The notes below the pieces were generated by a model. The model made no database searches. It was not told where the DNA came from and saw only the letters and a program-made list of their open reading frames with translations. Shown here in pieces: positions 1 through 8,186 of a stretch of DNA of 32,946 nucleotides. This DNA is from Desulfobacteraceae bacterium (GTDB lineage Bacteria > Desulfobacterota > Desulfobacteria > Desulfobacterales > Desulfobacteraceae). The stretch is taken from NCBI GenBank assembly GCA_016744295.1, contig JADGEQ010000061.1, positions 1 through 32,946 of the forward strand, given 5' to 3'. Position 1 is the first letter of the stretch; each line of letters starts with the position of its first letter. A program made the position numbers and the translations under genes.

Positions 1-30
1 AAAGATCATGGGCACCATCAGAACGGCTGA
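1..30 (+). CDS. 3' end of an upstream gene, possibly MttB-family (partial)
   Basis: The first ten codons read KDHGHHQNG followed by TGA. The MttB-family gene ending at 11496 finishes with the near-identical KNHSHHQNG and TGA. In both places the same small ORF overlaps the tail in the +1 frame. I infer that the gene cut off by the window edge is a paralogue of that methyltransferase, or at least shares its 3' end through a duplication. Only nine residues are visible, so the family call rests entirely on this match. Confidence 0.4.
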   Translation, partial: KDHGHHQNG

Positions 31-103
31 CATGCTTTTATCCCATGACGACTATTGCATGAACTACCTGAAAGGGGTTCGTTCAGGCGCCATTGTAAGC
101 TAA
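8..103 (+). CDS. 31-residue conserved small ORF, copy 1
   Basis: An ATG ORF of 31 codons that starts MGTI, has MNYLKGVR at residues 18-25 and ends in Ile-Val-Ser. It overlaps the tail of the upstream gene. A second intact ORF of exactly the same length lies at 31133-31228. About half of the residues are identical, including M1-G-T-I, T6, L11, D14, M18-N19, L21-K-G-V-R25, I29 and S31. Many identical or similar residues use different codons (ACC/ACG, ACG/ACA, TTA/CTG, CTG/TTA, CGT/CGC, AGC/AGT), as expected if the peptide is translated and under selection. No membrane segment or known motif is recognised. The function is unknown, and the ribosome binding site falls outside the window. Confidence 0.55.
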   Translation: MGTIRTADMLLSHDDYCMNYLKGVRSGAIVS

Positions 104-131
104 CCCCGGAATCGGGATCAACTTGCAAAAC

Positions 132-163
132 AACCGCGGCCGGTAACCTTACCGGCCGCGGTT
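132..163 (+). terminator. Strong hairpin, probable terminator
   Basis: A perfect 15-bp inverted repeat, AACCGCGGCCGGTAA against TTACCGGCCGCGGTT, with a 2-nt loop. It lies 29 nt after the stop of the first small ORF. The downstream tract is only moderately T-rich, so this may be a terminator or a 3'-end-stabilising hairpin. Its position closes the upstream operon. Confidence 0.6.
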
Positions 164-467
164 ATTCCATTCAATTTTCTGTTGCGGACCCTTTACCAAC
201 CACATCGAATTTTCCACCGCTCCTGCACCAATCGACTAATCAGGGGACTAGGTCTTCGATTACCGATAGCCCTGCAAGGGATTCATTCACCGCATTGGTG
301 ACGCGTTGGGATTTTATGGAAATCTCATTGGAATTTAGCTGTGACAGTGAATCCTGCCAAAAAGTTTTCCGGATTTGGTTTGTTCTTCCGGGTTTAACAT
401 CTTGCTTCCCTCCTCTTGAAAAATGACGGGTGACGACTGCTGATTTTTAAATCTATAAATGAATTCA

Positions 468-482
468 TTTTGTAATACAAAA
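468..482. promoter_or_regulatory. Candidate GntR/FCD operator
   Basis: TTTTGTAATACAAAA is a perfect palindrome around a central A. Its core TTGT-N3-ACAA fits the known TNGTNNNACNA pattern of FadR/FCD-type GntR operators. It lies about 145 bp upstream of the GntR gene, in an AT-rich region expected to hold its promoter, which suggests autoregulation. A similar half-site (CATTTTGTA) overlaps the promoter of the transporter operon at 1549-1557. Confidence 0.5.
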
Positions 483-625
483 CTATTTCTAATTTATTAA
501 TGTCTTTTTCCGGATGGGTTAACACACGATAAAATATTGGACATTTTCAATTAGAATTGATAGAATTTTCGCTGAAATAAGGCCTTAAATGTGAATTATC
601 AATTGAATACAATAAGGAGTTCGAG

Positions 626-1324
626 TTGGCGGCAAAAGAAAAAAATTCAACCACCAAGGATAAAAGCCTCACAAGGGAAGCGTACGACGATATTCGGAAA
701 ATGATTTTTTCCAATGCACTAAAACCCGGACAAAAAATTCCCTATCGGAGAATGGCTGAAGGGTTAAATATGAGCTTGACTCCCGTTGTCCAGGCATTGA
801 AACATATGGAATTTATGGGACTTGTACGCCACGAACAAAACAAGGGTTTTTTCGTGGAAATGGTTACACCACAGGAAATCGACGAGGCTTACAGGCTCAG
901 AAGTTTGATAGAACCCACTATGCTGGCCCAGACAATTCAGCAAATAGATGACCAAGGAGTGGGGGAAATCAAAACAGCTCTGGATGAATATCTTGCTGCA
1001 TGTCAAAACGGGTCTCTGCGTCTAAAATTGGTGAAAGATATTCAATTTCACATGGCCATGGCCCAATTATCAGGTCAGACCCTCTCCATTGGAATTCTAA
1101 AACATCTGTTTGATTTTTTGTATCTGCGGTTTGGTCAGGAACTTATTTTTTCGCGTCCCTCGGAAGATTCAGCCGCTGCCCATACAGCCATATTTAATGC
1201 GATTAAATCCAGGGATGTTGAAACGGCGACCCTCCTTCTTCAAAAACACATAGAAGAAATTCATAAGAATGCGTTGAATGGCATAGACGAACGACTTTCA
1301 GAAGTAGAAGAAATCATTTTCTAA
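626..1324 (+). CDS. GntR-family transcriptional regulator, FCD type
   Basis: A 232-residue protein with an N-terminal winged helix-turn-helix (about residues 15-80: TREAYDDIRKMI, LKPGQKIPYRRMAEGLNMS, then LVRHEQNKGFFV) and a C-terminal all-helical FCD ligand-binding domain (about 90-220). The start is TTG, chosen because AAGGAG lies 7 nt upstream at 614-619 and no better ATG fits the HTH. FCD regulators usually bind organic acids or amino-acid-like effectors. It lies just upstream of the Dpp-type importer on the same strand, so it probably controls itself and that operon. The effector is unknown; an amino acid or peptide-derived ligand is a guess from context. Confidence 0.85.
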   Translation: MAAKEKNSTTKDKSLTREAYDDIRKMIFSNALKPGQKIPYRRMAEGLNMSLTPVVQALKHMEFMGLVRHEQNKGFFVEMVTPQEIDEAYRLRSLIEPTMLAQTIQQIDDQGVGEIKTALDEYLAACQNGSLRLKLVKDIQFHMAMAQLSGQTLSIGILKHLFDFLYLRFGQELIFSRPSEDSAAAHTAIFNAIKSRDVETATLLLQKHIEEIHKNALNGIDERLSEVEEIIF

Positions 1325-1531
1325 CCGTTTTAAAAAATCAGTTTTACCGCTATAATCACCCAGTATTCCCCACCAAAAGACTGCTCAATTCAACTTATTC
1401 TTTCATCCCTAAGCCTTTGCTCAGCCGGGAGTGCTTTATATAGTTAAGGGTGAAATAATTTTTAATTACAGCTTGTTAGCGTCAAAAAGTCTGAATCAGA
1501 CCCATAGATTTTGGAATAGTTATTAAATCAG

Positions 1532-1560
1532 TTGACAAAGTGAATTACATTTTGTATTCG
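1532..1560 (+). promoter_or_regulatory. Sigma-70-type promoter of the peptide-type ABC transporter
   Basis: TTGACA (1532-1537), a 17-bp spacer and TATTCG (1555-1560) lie 40 nt before the chosen ATG of the binding-protein gene. The -35 is perfect and the -10 matches the first three bases of TATAAT. CATTTTGTA, shared with the operator candidate at 468-482, overlaps the spacer and -10 region, a position where a bound GntR protein would repress. Confidence 0.55.
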
Positions 1561-1599
1561 ATTTTAGATCATTTCTTTAATTTCACAATAGGAGGCTGT

Positions 1600-3117
1600 A
1601 TGAAAATCAAAACATGGGTAGTTTTCTTGCTTGGATTGCTTTTAATGGGTAGTTCCACCGCTTTTTCCGCCGAAACTGCCGAGAAAGATGAGTTGAAGAT
1701 CGCCATGTGGGAGGATGTCAGTACCTTCGATCCCGGATGGATGACCAGTGGGGAAAGAGAACTGGTCATCATGTCATGTTTGTACAACGGGCTTGTTAAA
1801 TACAAAGAAGGCAGCTGGGAGGTCGTACCGGACCTGGCTGAATCATGGGAGATCTCTCCCGATGGAAAAGCCGTCACCTTTAAGCTTCGAAAAGGCGTTC
1901 AGTTTCATAAGGGTTTTGGTGAAATGACCGCCGAAGATATAAAATTTTCCTTTGAAAGAATCATTGATCCGGCTGTAAAATCCCCGGAAAAAGGCCAGTG
2001 GGAGCTGCTTGACCATGTGGAAGTTGTTGATAAATATACGGCCAAGCTTTTTTTCAAATCCCGTAAAGTGACCCTGTTTACCTCGGTTCTTCCCATGAAT
2101 ACCGGCTATATTGTTTCCAAAAAAGCGGTTGAAAGCATGGGACATGAAAAATTTGGAAAGAACCCTGTGGGAACAGGGCCCTATGCGTTGGCATCCTGGA
2201 AACCCAAACAGCATGTAAAATTGCTAGCATTCAACAATTACTGGGGCAAAACACCCAAAATAAACAAAATGACCTTTCTTCCCATTGTTGAGGATTCTAC
2301 CTGCGAAACAGCTCTCAAAACAGGAGAAATCCAGGTGGGACGCTCTTCCATGATTACCTTTGGCAGCTTTGAAAAAAATTCAAAGTTTAAGGTGTATTCC
2401 AAACCTGCCTTAAAAACCTATTGGCTGGGCATGACAGTGAATAAACCTCCCTTTGACAAACTTGAACTTCGCCAGGCATTTCGCTACGCCGTTAATGTGG
2501 ACTCGCTGGTGGAAGCGGCTTTTTATGGAACAGCAAAAAGAGCCAATACTGTTTTGCCCCCCGGTCTTCCCGATTATTGGGCAGACGCACCCGTATACAA
2601 CCAGGATATCAAAAAGGCGAAAAGCTTGATGAAAAAAGCGGGAAAACCAGATGGGTTTACCGTTAATTTATTTGTTCCTGCCAACGATGCAGAGCGGATA
2701 ATGGCTGAAGTGATCAAAGCCGATGCGGCAAAAGCCGGCATTGAGGTGATCATTGAGGTGAAGGAGATTGGGGCCTTTAACGAAGCGGCAAACAAGGGGC
2801 AAACCGATGCCTACATTCAGTTTTACACCTCCACCATTGATCCCAATTATATTATGCAATGGTTTGCCGGAGAAAGCTGGAATCCCAGCCAGTGGCGAAA
2901 TGCCAAATTTACAAACTTGATCAAAGCCGGGGCCAGTGAAGCAGATCCTCAAAAGCGGCACCAGATTTATGAAGATGCACAAAAACTGACCGATAAAGAT
3001 GCCTGGGCCATATGGCTTACCCATGGGACTAAATTCTGGATTTCCCAGCGCAATGTAAATATGGGGCCGATCTATCCCAATGGACGTTTAGCACCATGGG
3101 AGATGAGTTTTAACTAG
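1600..3117 (+). CDS. ABC transporter substrate-binding protein, Dpp/Opp (SBP_bac_5) type
   Basis: A 505-residue periplasmic binding protein. The start at 1600 is preferred over the longer frame from 1540: GGAGG (1591-1595) sits 4 nt upstream, and the protein then begins with a typical signal peptide (MKIKTWVVFLLGLLLMG, cleavage near AFS-AE). The family pattern is present: a first domain with DPGWMTSGERELVIMSCLYNGLVKY, then PDLAESWEISPDGKAVTFKLRKGVQFH, and later NPVGTGPY. Members bind peptides, opines, nickel or other solutes. No lipobox cysteine is seen, consistent with a soluble periplasmic protein. The nearby methyltransferase and epimerase genes suggest the ligand is an N-methylated or amino-acid-like compound, but sequence alone does not give the specificity. 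Confidence 0.9.
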   Translation: MKIKTWVVFLLGLLLMGSSTAFSAETAEKDELKIAMWEDVSTFDPGWMTSGERELVIMSCLYNGLVKYKEGSWEVVPDLAESWEISPDGKAVTFKLRKGVQFHKGFGEMTAEDIKFSFERIIDPAVKSPEKGQWELLDHVEVVDKYTAKLFFKSRKVTLFTSVLPMNTGYIVSKKAVESMGHEKFGKNPVGTGPYALASWKPKQHVKLLAFNNYWGKTPKINKMTFLPIVEDSTCETALKTGEIQVGRSSMITFGSFEKNSKFKVYSKPALKTYWLGMTVNKPPFDKLELRQAFRYAVNVDSLVEAAFYGTAKRANTVLPPGLPDYWADAPVYNQDIKKAKSLMKKAGKPDGFTVNLFVPANDAERIMAEVIKADAAKAGIEVIIEVKEIGAFNEAANKGQTDAYIQFYTSTIDPNYIMQWFAGESWNPSQWRNAKFTNLIKAGASEADPQKRHQIYEDAQKLTDKDAWAIWLTHGTKFWISQRNVNMGPIYPNGRLAPWEMSFN

Positions 3118-3137
3118 GTGTTTTTAAAACAGACACA

Positions 3138-3175
3138 GATGGTCAAAACAAGATTACCCCTTTGTTTTGATCATC
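3138..3175 (+). promoter_or_regulatory. Intergenic hairpin between binding-protein and permease genes
   Basis: Stem GATGGTCAAAACAA (3138-3151) pairs with TTGTTTTGATCATC (3162-3175) over 14 bp with one G-T wobble, and the loop is 10 nt. There is no T-tract after it. Hairpins at this position in ABC operons commonly stabilise the upstream binding-protein message, or partly terminate, so that more binding protein than permease is made. Confidence 0.55.
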
Positions 3176-3235
3176 TGATATCCTAAATCCTAACCCGGGA
3201 AATTGTGCCAAAACCAATAAATCAGGGACCAAACA

Positions 3236-4177
3236 ATGCTGAAATACATTATCAAAAGAGTGCTATGGGTGATTCCGACATTACTGGGTGTACTCATCAT
3301 TCTTTTCAGTTTGACCTATTTGATGCCCGGTGACCCGGCATCTGCAATGCTGGGTCCCAGGGCAACCCCCGAGCTGGTGGAAGAATTAAACAACAGGCTC
3401 CATTTAAATAAAAATATGCCCACAAGATTGGGGTATTATTTGTTAGGCGTTGTGAAAGGTGATCTTGGCACCTCTGTCTGGTCAGGCCATTCGGTTAGTT
3501 CACTCATATCGTCAGCCCTGCCCCACACAGCCCTGCTTGCCGTCGCAAGCCTGGGAATTGCCGCAATCATTGGTGTTTTCATGGGAGCTTTTGGTGCCAT
3601 CCGGCAGGACAGCCCCATTTCAAGAATGGTGACCCTCCTTTCTTTATTAGGCGTTGCAATTCCGGATTTTGTTGCAGCCCTTTTGCTCGTGCTGTTATTT
3701 TGTGTCAAATTTCCCATCCTGCCCTCCATCGGTGCCGGGAGTGACGGCGGAATCATTGGCATTGCCCAGCATCTAATTTTACCGGCCACTGCATTGGGTA
3801 TCGGCTGGGTGGGATATCTGTCCCGATTAACCCGGGAATCCATGGTGGATGTTCTGGATTCGGATTATATTAGGACGGCAAAAGCCTTTGCCCTTCCCCA
3901 ACGCTCCATTGCCTACGTGTATGCATTGAAAAACGCCATTATCCCCACCATCACCGTAATCGGACTGGGTGTGGGCAAATTATTGGGAGGAGCCGTATTT
4001 GTGGAGATCATATTTAACCGGCCCGGCCTTGGCAAAATGATCGTGGATGCGGTTTATGCCCGGGATTTCCCTGTTGTTCAGGGAGGAATTTTAGTGGCAA
4101 CGGTTTTATTTGTACTGGCAAACCTTTTGGCTGATATTTCCTACGGATTTGTCAATCCCCAAATCCAATATGATTAA
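3236..4177 (+). CDS. ABC transporter permease, DppB type
   Basis: A 313-residue inner-membrane permease, the normal length for DppB/OppB. It opens with the typical MLKYIIKRVLWVIPTLLGV helix and the LMPGDPA motif. Several hydrophobic helices follow, and the C-terminal half carries the EAA-type cytoplasmic loop (SDYIRTAKAFALPQRSIAYVYALKNA) that docks on the ATPase. It pairs with the DppC-like permease 63 nt downstream. The RBS AGGGA is modest. Substrate specificity cannot be read from the permease. Confidence 0.92.
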   Translation: MLKYIIKRVLWVIPTLLGVLIILFSLTYLMPGDPASAMLGPRATPELVEELNNRLHLNKNMPTRLGYYLLGVVKGDLGTSVWSGHSVSSLISSALPHTALLAVASLGIAAIIGVFMGAFGAIRQDSPISRMVTLLSLLGVAIPDFVAALLLVLLFCVKFPILPSIGAGSDGGIIGIAQHLILPATALGIGWVGYLSRLTRESMVDVLDSDYIRTAKAFALPQRSIAYVYALKNAIIPTITVIGLGVGKLLGGAVFVEIIFNRPGLGKMIVDAVYARDFPVVQGGILVATVLFVLANLLADISYGFVNPQIQYD

Positions 4178-4240
4178 CCCATATTTTCCCGCTGGTTTAA
4201 CCCGACCATACAAAAGCTAACCATTATCAAAGGCGCAACT

Positions 4241-5143
4241 ATGAATACGACATCATCCAAAACAAGCCCACGTCAGATGAGTCTTACGCCCCGATGGACT
4301 GAAACCATTGTCATGGCGTTTCAGTCTGTTGCAAAGGTGAAGGGCGGGCTGATTGGGGCTGTTTTTATCTCAATCATGCTAGTGTCTGCCCTTTGTGCCC
4401 AGTGGATCTCTCCCTATGATCCCAATGCCCAGAATATTGTTCAGCGGTTTGCCGGCCCGGGGGCTTCTCACTTGCTGGGCACCGATTATCTGGGAAGGGA
4501 TATTTTATCACGTCTTGTTTACGGGTGTAGAATTGCTGTTCTGGTCGCATTTGGCTCTGTCACGCTTTCTTCGGTTGTGGGTGTCTTCCTGGGCGTAATG
4601 GCAGGATATAATGAAGGAAAAAAATTTGATTATTTTATTATATGGCTCTTTGATATTGTCCGTTCTTTTCCCCAGATTATTCTTGCCCTTGCCATTGTCG
4701 CCGTCATGGGACCTTCTCTTGTAAATGTTGTTGTGGCCCTGGCGTTTACCGCTTTTCCCTTTTACGGGCGAATTGCCCGGGCGCAAACCCTTTCGGTTAA
4801 GGAGGCGGATTATGTCAAAGCGGCAGAAGCCATGGGACAAAAACCTTTAACCATTATTTTGAGACACATTACCCCCAATATCATGGCCCCGGTCATCGTT
4901 TGCCTTGGCATGGACATGGCCACCATGATCATATGGGAGTCTGGACTTTCTTTCCTGGGCCTGGGTGTCAGGCCTCCCACGGCGTCCTGGGGTATTATGC
5001 TGCGAAACGGCTATAAATATATCCAGGTATCCCCCTGGATGATCCTTTGGCCTGCACTGGCCATTGCCCTGTCAATGATTGCCTTTTCTCTTTTCAGTGA
5101 AGGATTGAGAGTGGCACTGGATCCAAAGGAGCGTGAAAGATGA
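4241..5143 (+). CDS. ABC transporter permease, DppC type
   Basis: A 300-residue permease with the N-terminal OppC domain (first transmembrane helix about residues 33-55, then SPYDPNAQNIVQRFAGP and HLLGTDYLGRDILSRLVYG, a hallmark of DppC). The C-terminal transport domain includes the EAA loop (ADYVKAAEAMGQKPLTIILRH). Its stop overlaps the start of the next ATPase gene by 4 nt (ATGA), indicating translational coupling. Together with the DppB-like protein it forms the membrane channel of the importer. Confidence 0.92.
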   Translation: MNTTSSKTSPRQMSLTPRWTETIVMAFQSVAKVKGGLIGAVFISIMLVSALCAQWISPYDPNAQNIVQRFAGPGASHLLGTDYLGRDILSRLVYGCRIAVLVAFGSVTLSSVVGVFLGVMAGYNEGKKFDYFIIWLFDIVRSFPQIILALAIVAVMGPSLVNVVVALAFTAFPFYGRIARAQTLSVKEADYVKAAEAMGQKPLTIILRHITPNIMAPVIVCLGMDMATMIIWESGLSFLGLGVRPPTASWGIMLRNGYKYIQVSPWMILWPALAIALSMIAFSLFSEGLRVALDPKERER

Positions 5144-6162
5144 AAAAAGAAGACCCCCTGCTGGAAGTAAGCAAATTAACCCTGGATTATCGCCTGGGAA
5201 AACGAAAAATGAGAGCCCTGGACAGGGTCAGTTTTCAGCTTGAAAAGGGCGAAATTATGGGCGTTGCCGGAGAAAGCGGGTGTGGGAAATCCACACTGGG
5301 GCTCTCCATTATCAAGCTTCTGCCTAAAATCGCTGAAATCAAGCGAGGTGAGATTCTTTTTGAGGGAAGAGACCTGCTAAAAATTTCAGAAACTGAAATG
5401 AACAAGAAGATACGGGGCCAGAAGATCAGCATGATCTTTCAGAATCCCCAAAATGCCCTGAATCCGGTTTTTACCATTGAAAAACAGATGACGGACATCC
5501 TCAGAGCCCAGAGAAAACACAAAGATAAAAGAGTCCGGTCTTCCCGTTTTTACCGGGACCAGGCAATCGAACGTCTCAGAAGTACCGGAATTGCAGACCC
5601 TTCGGCCCGTTTATCCAATTATCCCTATGAGTTCTCCGGGGGTATGAAACAGCGGGTCATGATCGGAATGGCCTTGTCTTCTGGCACCTCCCTGCTCCTG
5701 GCGGATGAGGCGACCACGGCTCTGGATGTCACCATCGAAGCCCAGATAAATCGACTCATATCCGATCTTGCGGCTGAGTATGGAACATCGGTGCTCTATG
5801 TCAGCCACAACCTGGGGGTGCTGGCGGAACTTGCCGATCGAATCATGATCATGTATGCCGGCCGGATCTTTGAACTGGGCACCACAGAGGATGTCTTTGA
5901 TTCTCCTTCCCACCCCTATTCGGCTGCCCTGTTGGAATCTCTGCCCAGCCGCCAGGCCAGGGGAAAGCGGCTGCTGTCCATTCCCGGGATTGTCCCGCCC
6001 CTGGATAACCTGCCCTGTGGGTGTTCTTTCCATCCCCGGTGCAAATTTGCAGAAAATATCTGTAAACGGGAAGTGCCGCCTTTGGAACAGGTCACCGACG
6101 GTCACTGGTCCGCATGCTTTTTAGACAGTAAACGGGGGAGAAAACGATTAAAATGGATTTGA
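5140..6162 (+). CDS. ABC transporter ATP-binding protein, DppD type
   Basis: A 340-residue cytoplasmic ATPase. Walker A GESGCGKST is at about residues 44-52, the Q-loop is in MIFQNPQNALNP, the signature is FSGGMKQR, Walker B is LLLADEATTALD and the switch histidine is in YVSHNLG. The C-terminal oligopeptide-type extension (oligo_HPY) has the usual cysteines in CGCSFHPRCKFAENIC, which in relatives can hold an iron-sulfur cluster. It overlaps the preceding gene by 4 nt and the following gene by 10 nt. Confidence 0.92.
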   Translation: MKKEDPLLEVSKLTLDYRLGKRKMRALDRVSFQLEKGEIMGVAGESGCGKSTLGLSIIKLLPKIAEIKRGEILFEGRDLLKISETEMNKKIRGQKISMIFQNPQNALNPVFTIEKQMTDILRAQRKHKDKRVRSSRFYRDQAIERLRSTGIADPSARLSNYPYEFSGGMKQRVMIGMALSSGTSLLLADEATTALDVTIEAQINRLISDLAAEYGTSVLYVSHNLGVLAELADRIMIMYAGRIFELGTTEDVFDSPSHPYSAALLESLPSRQARGKRLLSIPGIVPPLDNLPCGCSFHPRCKFAENICKREVPPLEQVTDGHWSACFLDSKRGRKRLKWI

Positions 6163-7190
6163 TTCAAATTGATCATCTGAAAACGTATTTTTATCAAAAC
6201 AAGGGATTTTTATCCAAATTATTCGGTGAGGGGTTAAAAACCGTCCATGCCGTGGATGATGTCAGCCTGACCATTAAAAAGGGAAGAACCTTTGGGTTGG
6301 TCGGGGAAAGCGGGTGTGGGAAATCCACTTTAGGGCAGAGTATTTTCAGACTGGTAAAGGCCCAATCCGGTAAAATCCTGTTCCAGGGCCAGGATGTTTT
6401 AAAGATGGATGCCAAGGCCCTGATGAGTTTTCGTCAAAACGCACAATTAATTTTTCAAGATCAATATGGGTGTATGAACCCCCGGATGACGGTGGGCCAG
6501 ATCATTGCCGAACCCCTGTTGATGAAAAAAAAATTGATGAAGGAAAAGGGGAAGATAGAAAAACAGGCGCTTTATGATGAGGTAATCTCTCTTTTACAGG
6601 CGGTGAATCTGGATCCCGAGTCTGCGAAAAAATTTCCCAATGAATTTTCCGGCGGACAGGCCCGGCGCATAGGCGTGGCCCGAGCCATTGCCCTGAACCC
6701 GGTATTTATTATGGCAGATGAACCCACCTCTGGTCTTGATATCTCAACAGCCGCCACCATTTTAAATCTCATGCAGGACCTCCAGGATAAAATGGATATT
6801 ACCTATTTATGGGTCTCCCACAATCTAAACCAGGTAAAATACATGTCCGATGACATGGCCGTCATGTACCTGGGGAAAATTGTGGAAATGGGAAAAACCA
6901 AAGATATTTTTAGTCAGATGGCGCATCCTTATACCAAGGCATTGATTTCAGCAGTTCCCCAGGTATCCGCAAACCAGCAGCAGGAAACCATTTTTCTGGA
7001 AGGTGAAATCCCAAGCCCCATTCATCCCCCATCGGGATGCAGGTTCAGAACAAGGTGCCCCCAGGTAATGAAAAAATGTAAATCCCATGAACCCCCTTTG
7101 ATCGACCTTGGAGCAGGTCATTATTGTGCCTGTCATCTTCACCAAAACAAATTTAAAACCAGAATAAATTTAGAACAGGATCATATTTAA
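6153..7190 (+). CDS. ABC transporter ATP-binding protein, DppF type
   Basis: A 345-residue second ATPase of the importer. Walker A GESGCGKST is at about residues 52-60, the Q-loop is QLIFQDQYGCMNPR, the signature FSGGQARR, Walker B FIMADEPTSGLD and the H-loop WVSHNLN. The C-terminal oligo_HPY tail has SGCRFRTRCPQVMKKC. It begins inside the end of the DppD-like gene, so the pair is translationally coupled. A complete five-gene importer (binding protein, two permeases, two ATPases) is therefore present with no gene broken. Confidence 0.92.
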   Translation: MDLIQIDHLKTYFYQNKGFLSKLFGEGLKTVHAVDDVSLTIKKGRTFGLVGESGCGKSTLGQSIFRLVKAQSGKILFQGQDVLKMDAKALMSFRQNAQLIFQDQYGCMNPRMTVGQIIAEPLLMKKKLMKEKGKIEKQALYDEVISLLQAVNLDPESAKKFPNEFSGGQARRIGVARAIALNPVFIMADEPTSGLDISTAATILNLMQDLQDKMDITYLWVSHNLNQVKYMSDDMAVMYLGKIVEMGKTKDIFSQMAHPYTKALISAVPQVSANQQQETIFLEGEIPSPIHPPSGCRFRTRCPQVMKKCKSHEPPLIDLGAGHYCACHLHQNKFKTRINLEQDHI

Positions 7191-7258
7191 AACAGGACAA
7201 ATTAAACACAAAACCGAACAACAAGATAATTAAAACATAATGTCAGGAGCTTATTAAT

Positions 7259-8125
7259 ATGCAAACTTGGTTTTCAAACATGAAGGAGGGGATCCTGCAA
7301 CCGGGAAGGCCCTTTGTGAAAATGCACGGGCTGCGCAATGATTTTATTATTGTTGATGGCCGGCAGGACCCTTACAATCCATCCACCCAGGAGATTGTCC
7401 GCATTTGCGACCGCCACGAGGGGGTGGGAGCCGATGAATTGCTGATTGTGGAGCCACCCCGAATCCCGGAAACCTACGCCTTTGTCCGGATTATTAACCC
7501 CGACGGACGGGAAGTGGAAGCCTGCGGCAATGCCACCCGGTGCATCGGATGGCTACTCTTAAAGGAATGTAATCAAGATAAGATTTGTATCCAGACCCTG
7601 GGCGGTGTCCTGACCTGCTTTCTTGCCGGTGAAAAACAGGTGAGCGTTGAAATGGGCAAAATAAAAACCAGCTGGCAGGAGATCCCTTTGTCAAAAGAGA
7701 TGGATACCCTGCACCTGCAGATTGAGGCAGGCCCTTTGAAGGACCCTGTGGGGATGAATATCGGCAATCCCCACGCTGTTTTTTTTGTGGAGGATGTAGA
7801 TGCCATCGATGTTCCCAAATATGGAAAACAGCTCCAGACCCATCCGCTTTTCCCGGAAGAGGCAAACATCGGGGTGGCCCAGCTCCTAACGCCTGACACC
7901 CTGAAACTGTCGGTGTGGGAGCGCCCCGGCGCCCTGACGACGGCCTGTGGCACCGGAGCCTGTGTGGCTGTTGCCGCAGCCCACAGAAGAGGGTTGACCC
8001 AAGAAAAACGCGTACGGGTGATGATGCCGGCGGGATCAGTCACCATCGAACTTACGGACCAGAATATTGCCATCATGACAGGGCCGGTGGAATTTTGCTA
8101 TCTGGGGCACCTTTTACAAAAATAG
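7259..8125 (+). CDS. DapF-like amino-acid epimerase (PLP-independent)
   Basis: A 288-residue protein of the diaminopimelate epimerase fold. Both catalytic cysteines are present: Cys89 in EACGNATRC and Cys229 in TACGTGACV. Also seen are KMHGLRNDF (family GLGNDF), GVGADELL (family GIGADGLL) and IGNPHAV. The family motif ERGAGET reads ERPGALT. These departures sit around the substrate-binding regions of true DapF. The gene lies between a solute importer and methyltransferase genes, not in a lysine operon. I infer a racemase/epimerase for an imported amino acid or its demethylated product, but ordinary DapF activity cannot be excluded. RBS AGGAG is at 7245-7249; an internal ATG at 7280 is an alternative start. 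Confidence 0.8.
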   Translation: MQTWFSNMKEGILQPGRPFVKMHGLRNDFIIVDGRQDPYNPSTQEIVRICDRHEGVGADELLIVEPPRIPETYAFVRIINPDGREVEACGNATRCIGWLLLKECNQDKICIQTLGGVLTCFLAGEKQVSVEMGKIKTSWQEIPLSKEMDTLHLQIEAGPLKDPVGMNIGNPHAVFFVEDVDAIDVPKYGKQLQTHPLFPEEANIGVAQLLTPDTLKLSVWERPGALTTACGTGACVAVAAAHRRGLTQEKRVRVMMPAGSVTIELTDQNIAIMTGPVEFCYLGHLLQK

Positions 8126-8186
8126 AACAGATTTTCAAAGGTTTAACCACATCAAAATAAAATAACAACTACAGGAGTAATGATAG

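Larger units (their letters stand above)
104..625. other. Gene-free stretch between the first small ORF and the GntR gene
   Basis: It holds the hairpin at 132-163 and the palindrome at 468-482. From 164 to about 440 there is an open frame without recognisable coding features, start context or family similarity. The AT-rich part from about 440 to 610 is probably the promoter region of the GntR gene, but I could not pick a convincing -35/-10 pair. Confidence 0.5.

Noticed and set aside
55..426. Open frame of 123 codons near the window start
   Set aside because: It begins inside the micro-ORF, runs through a strong hairpin, has no ribosome site and shows no family features.
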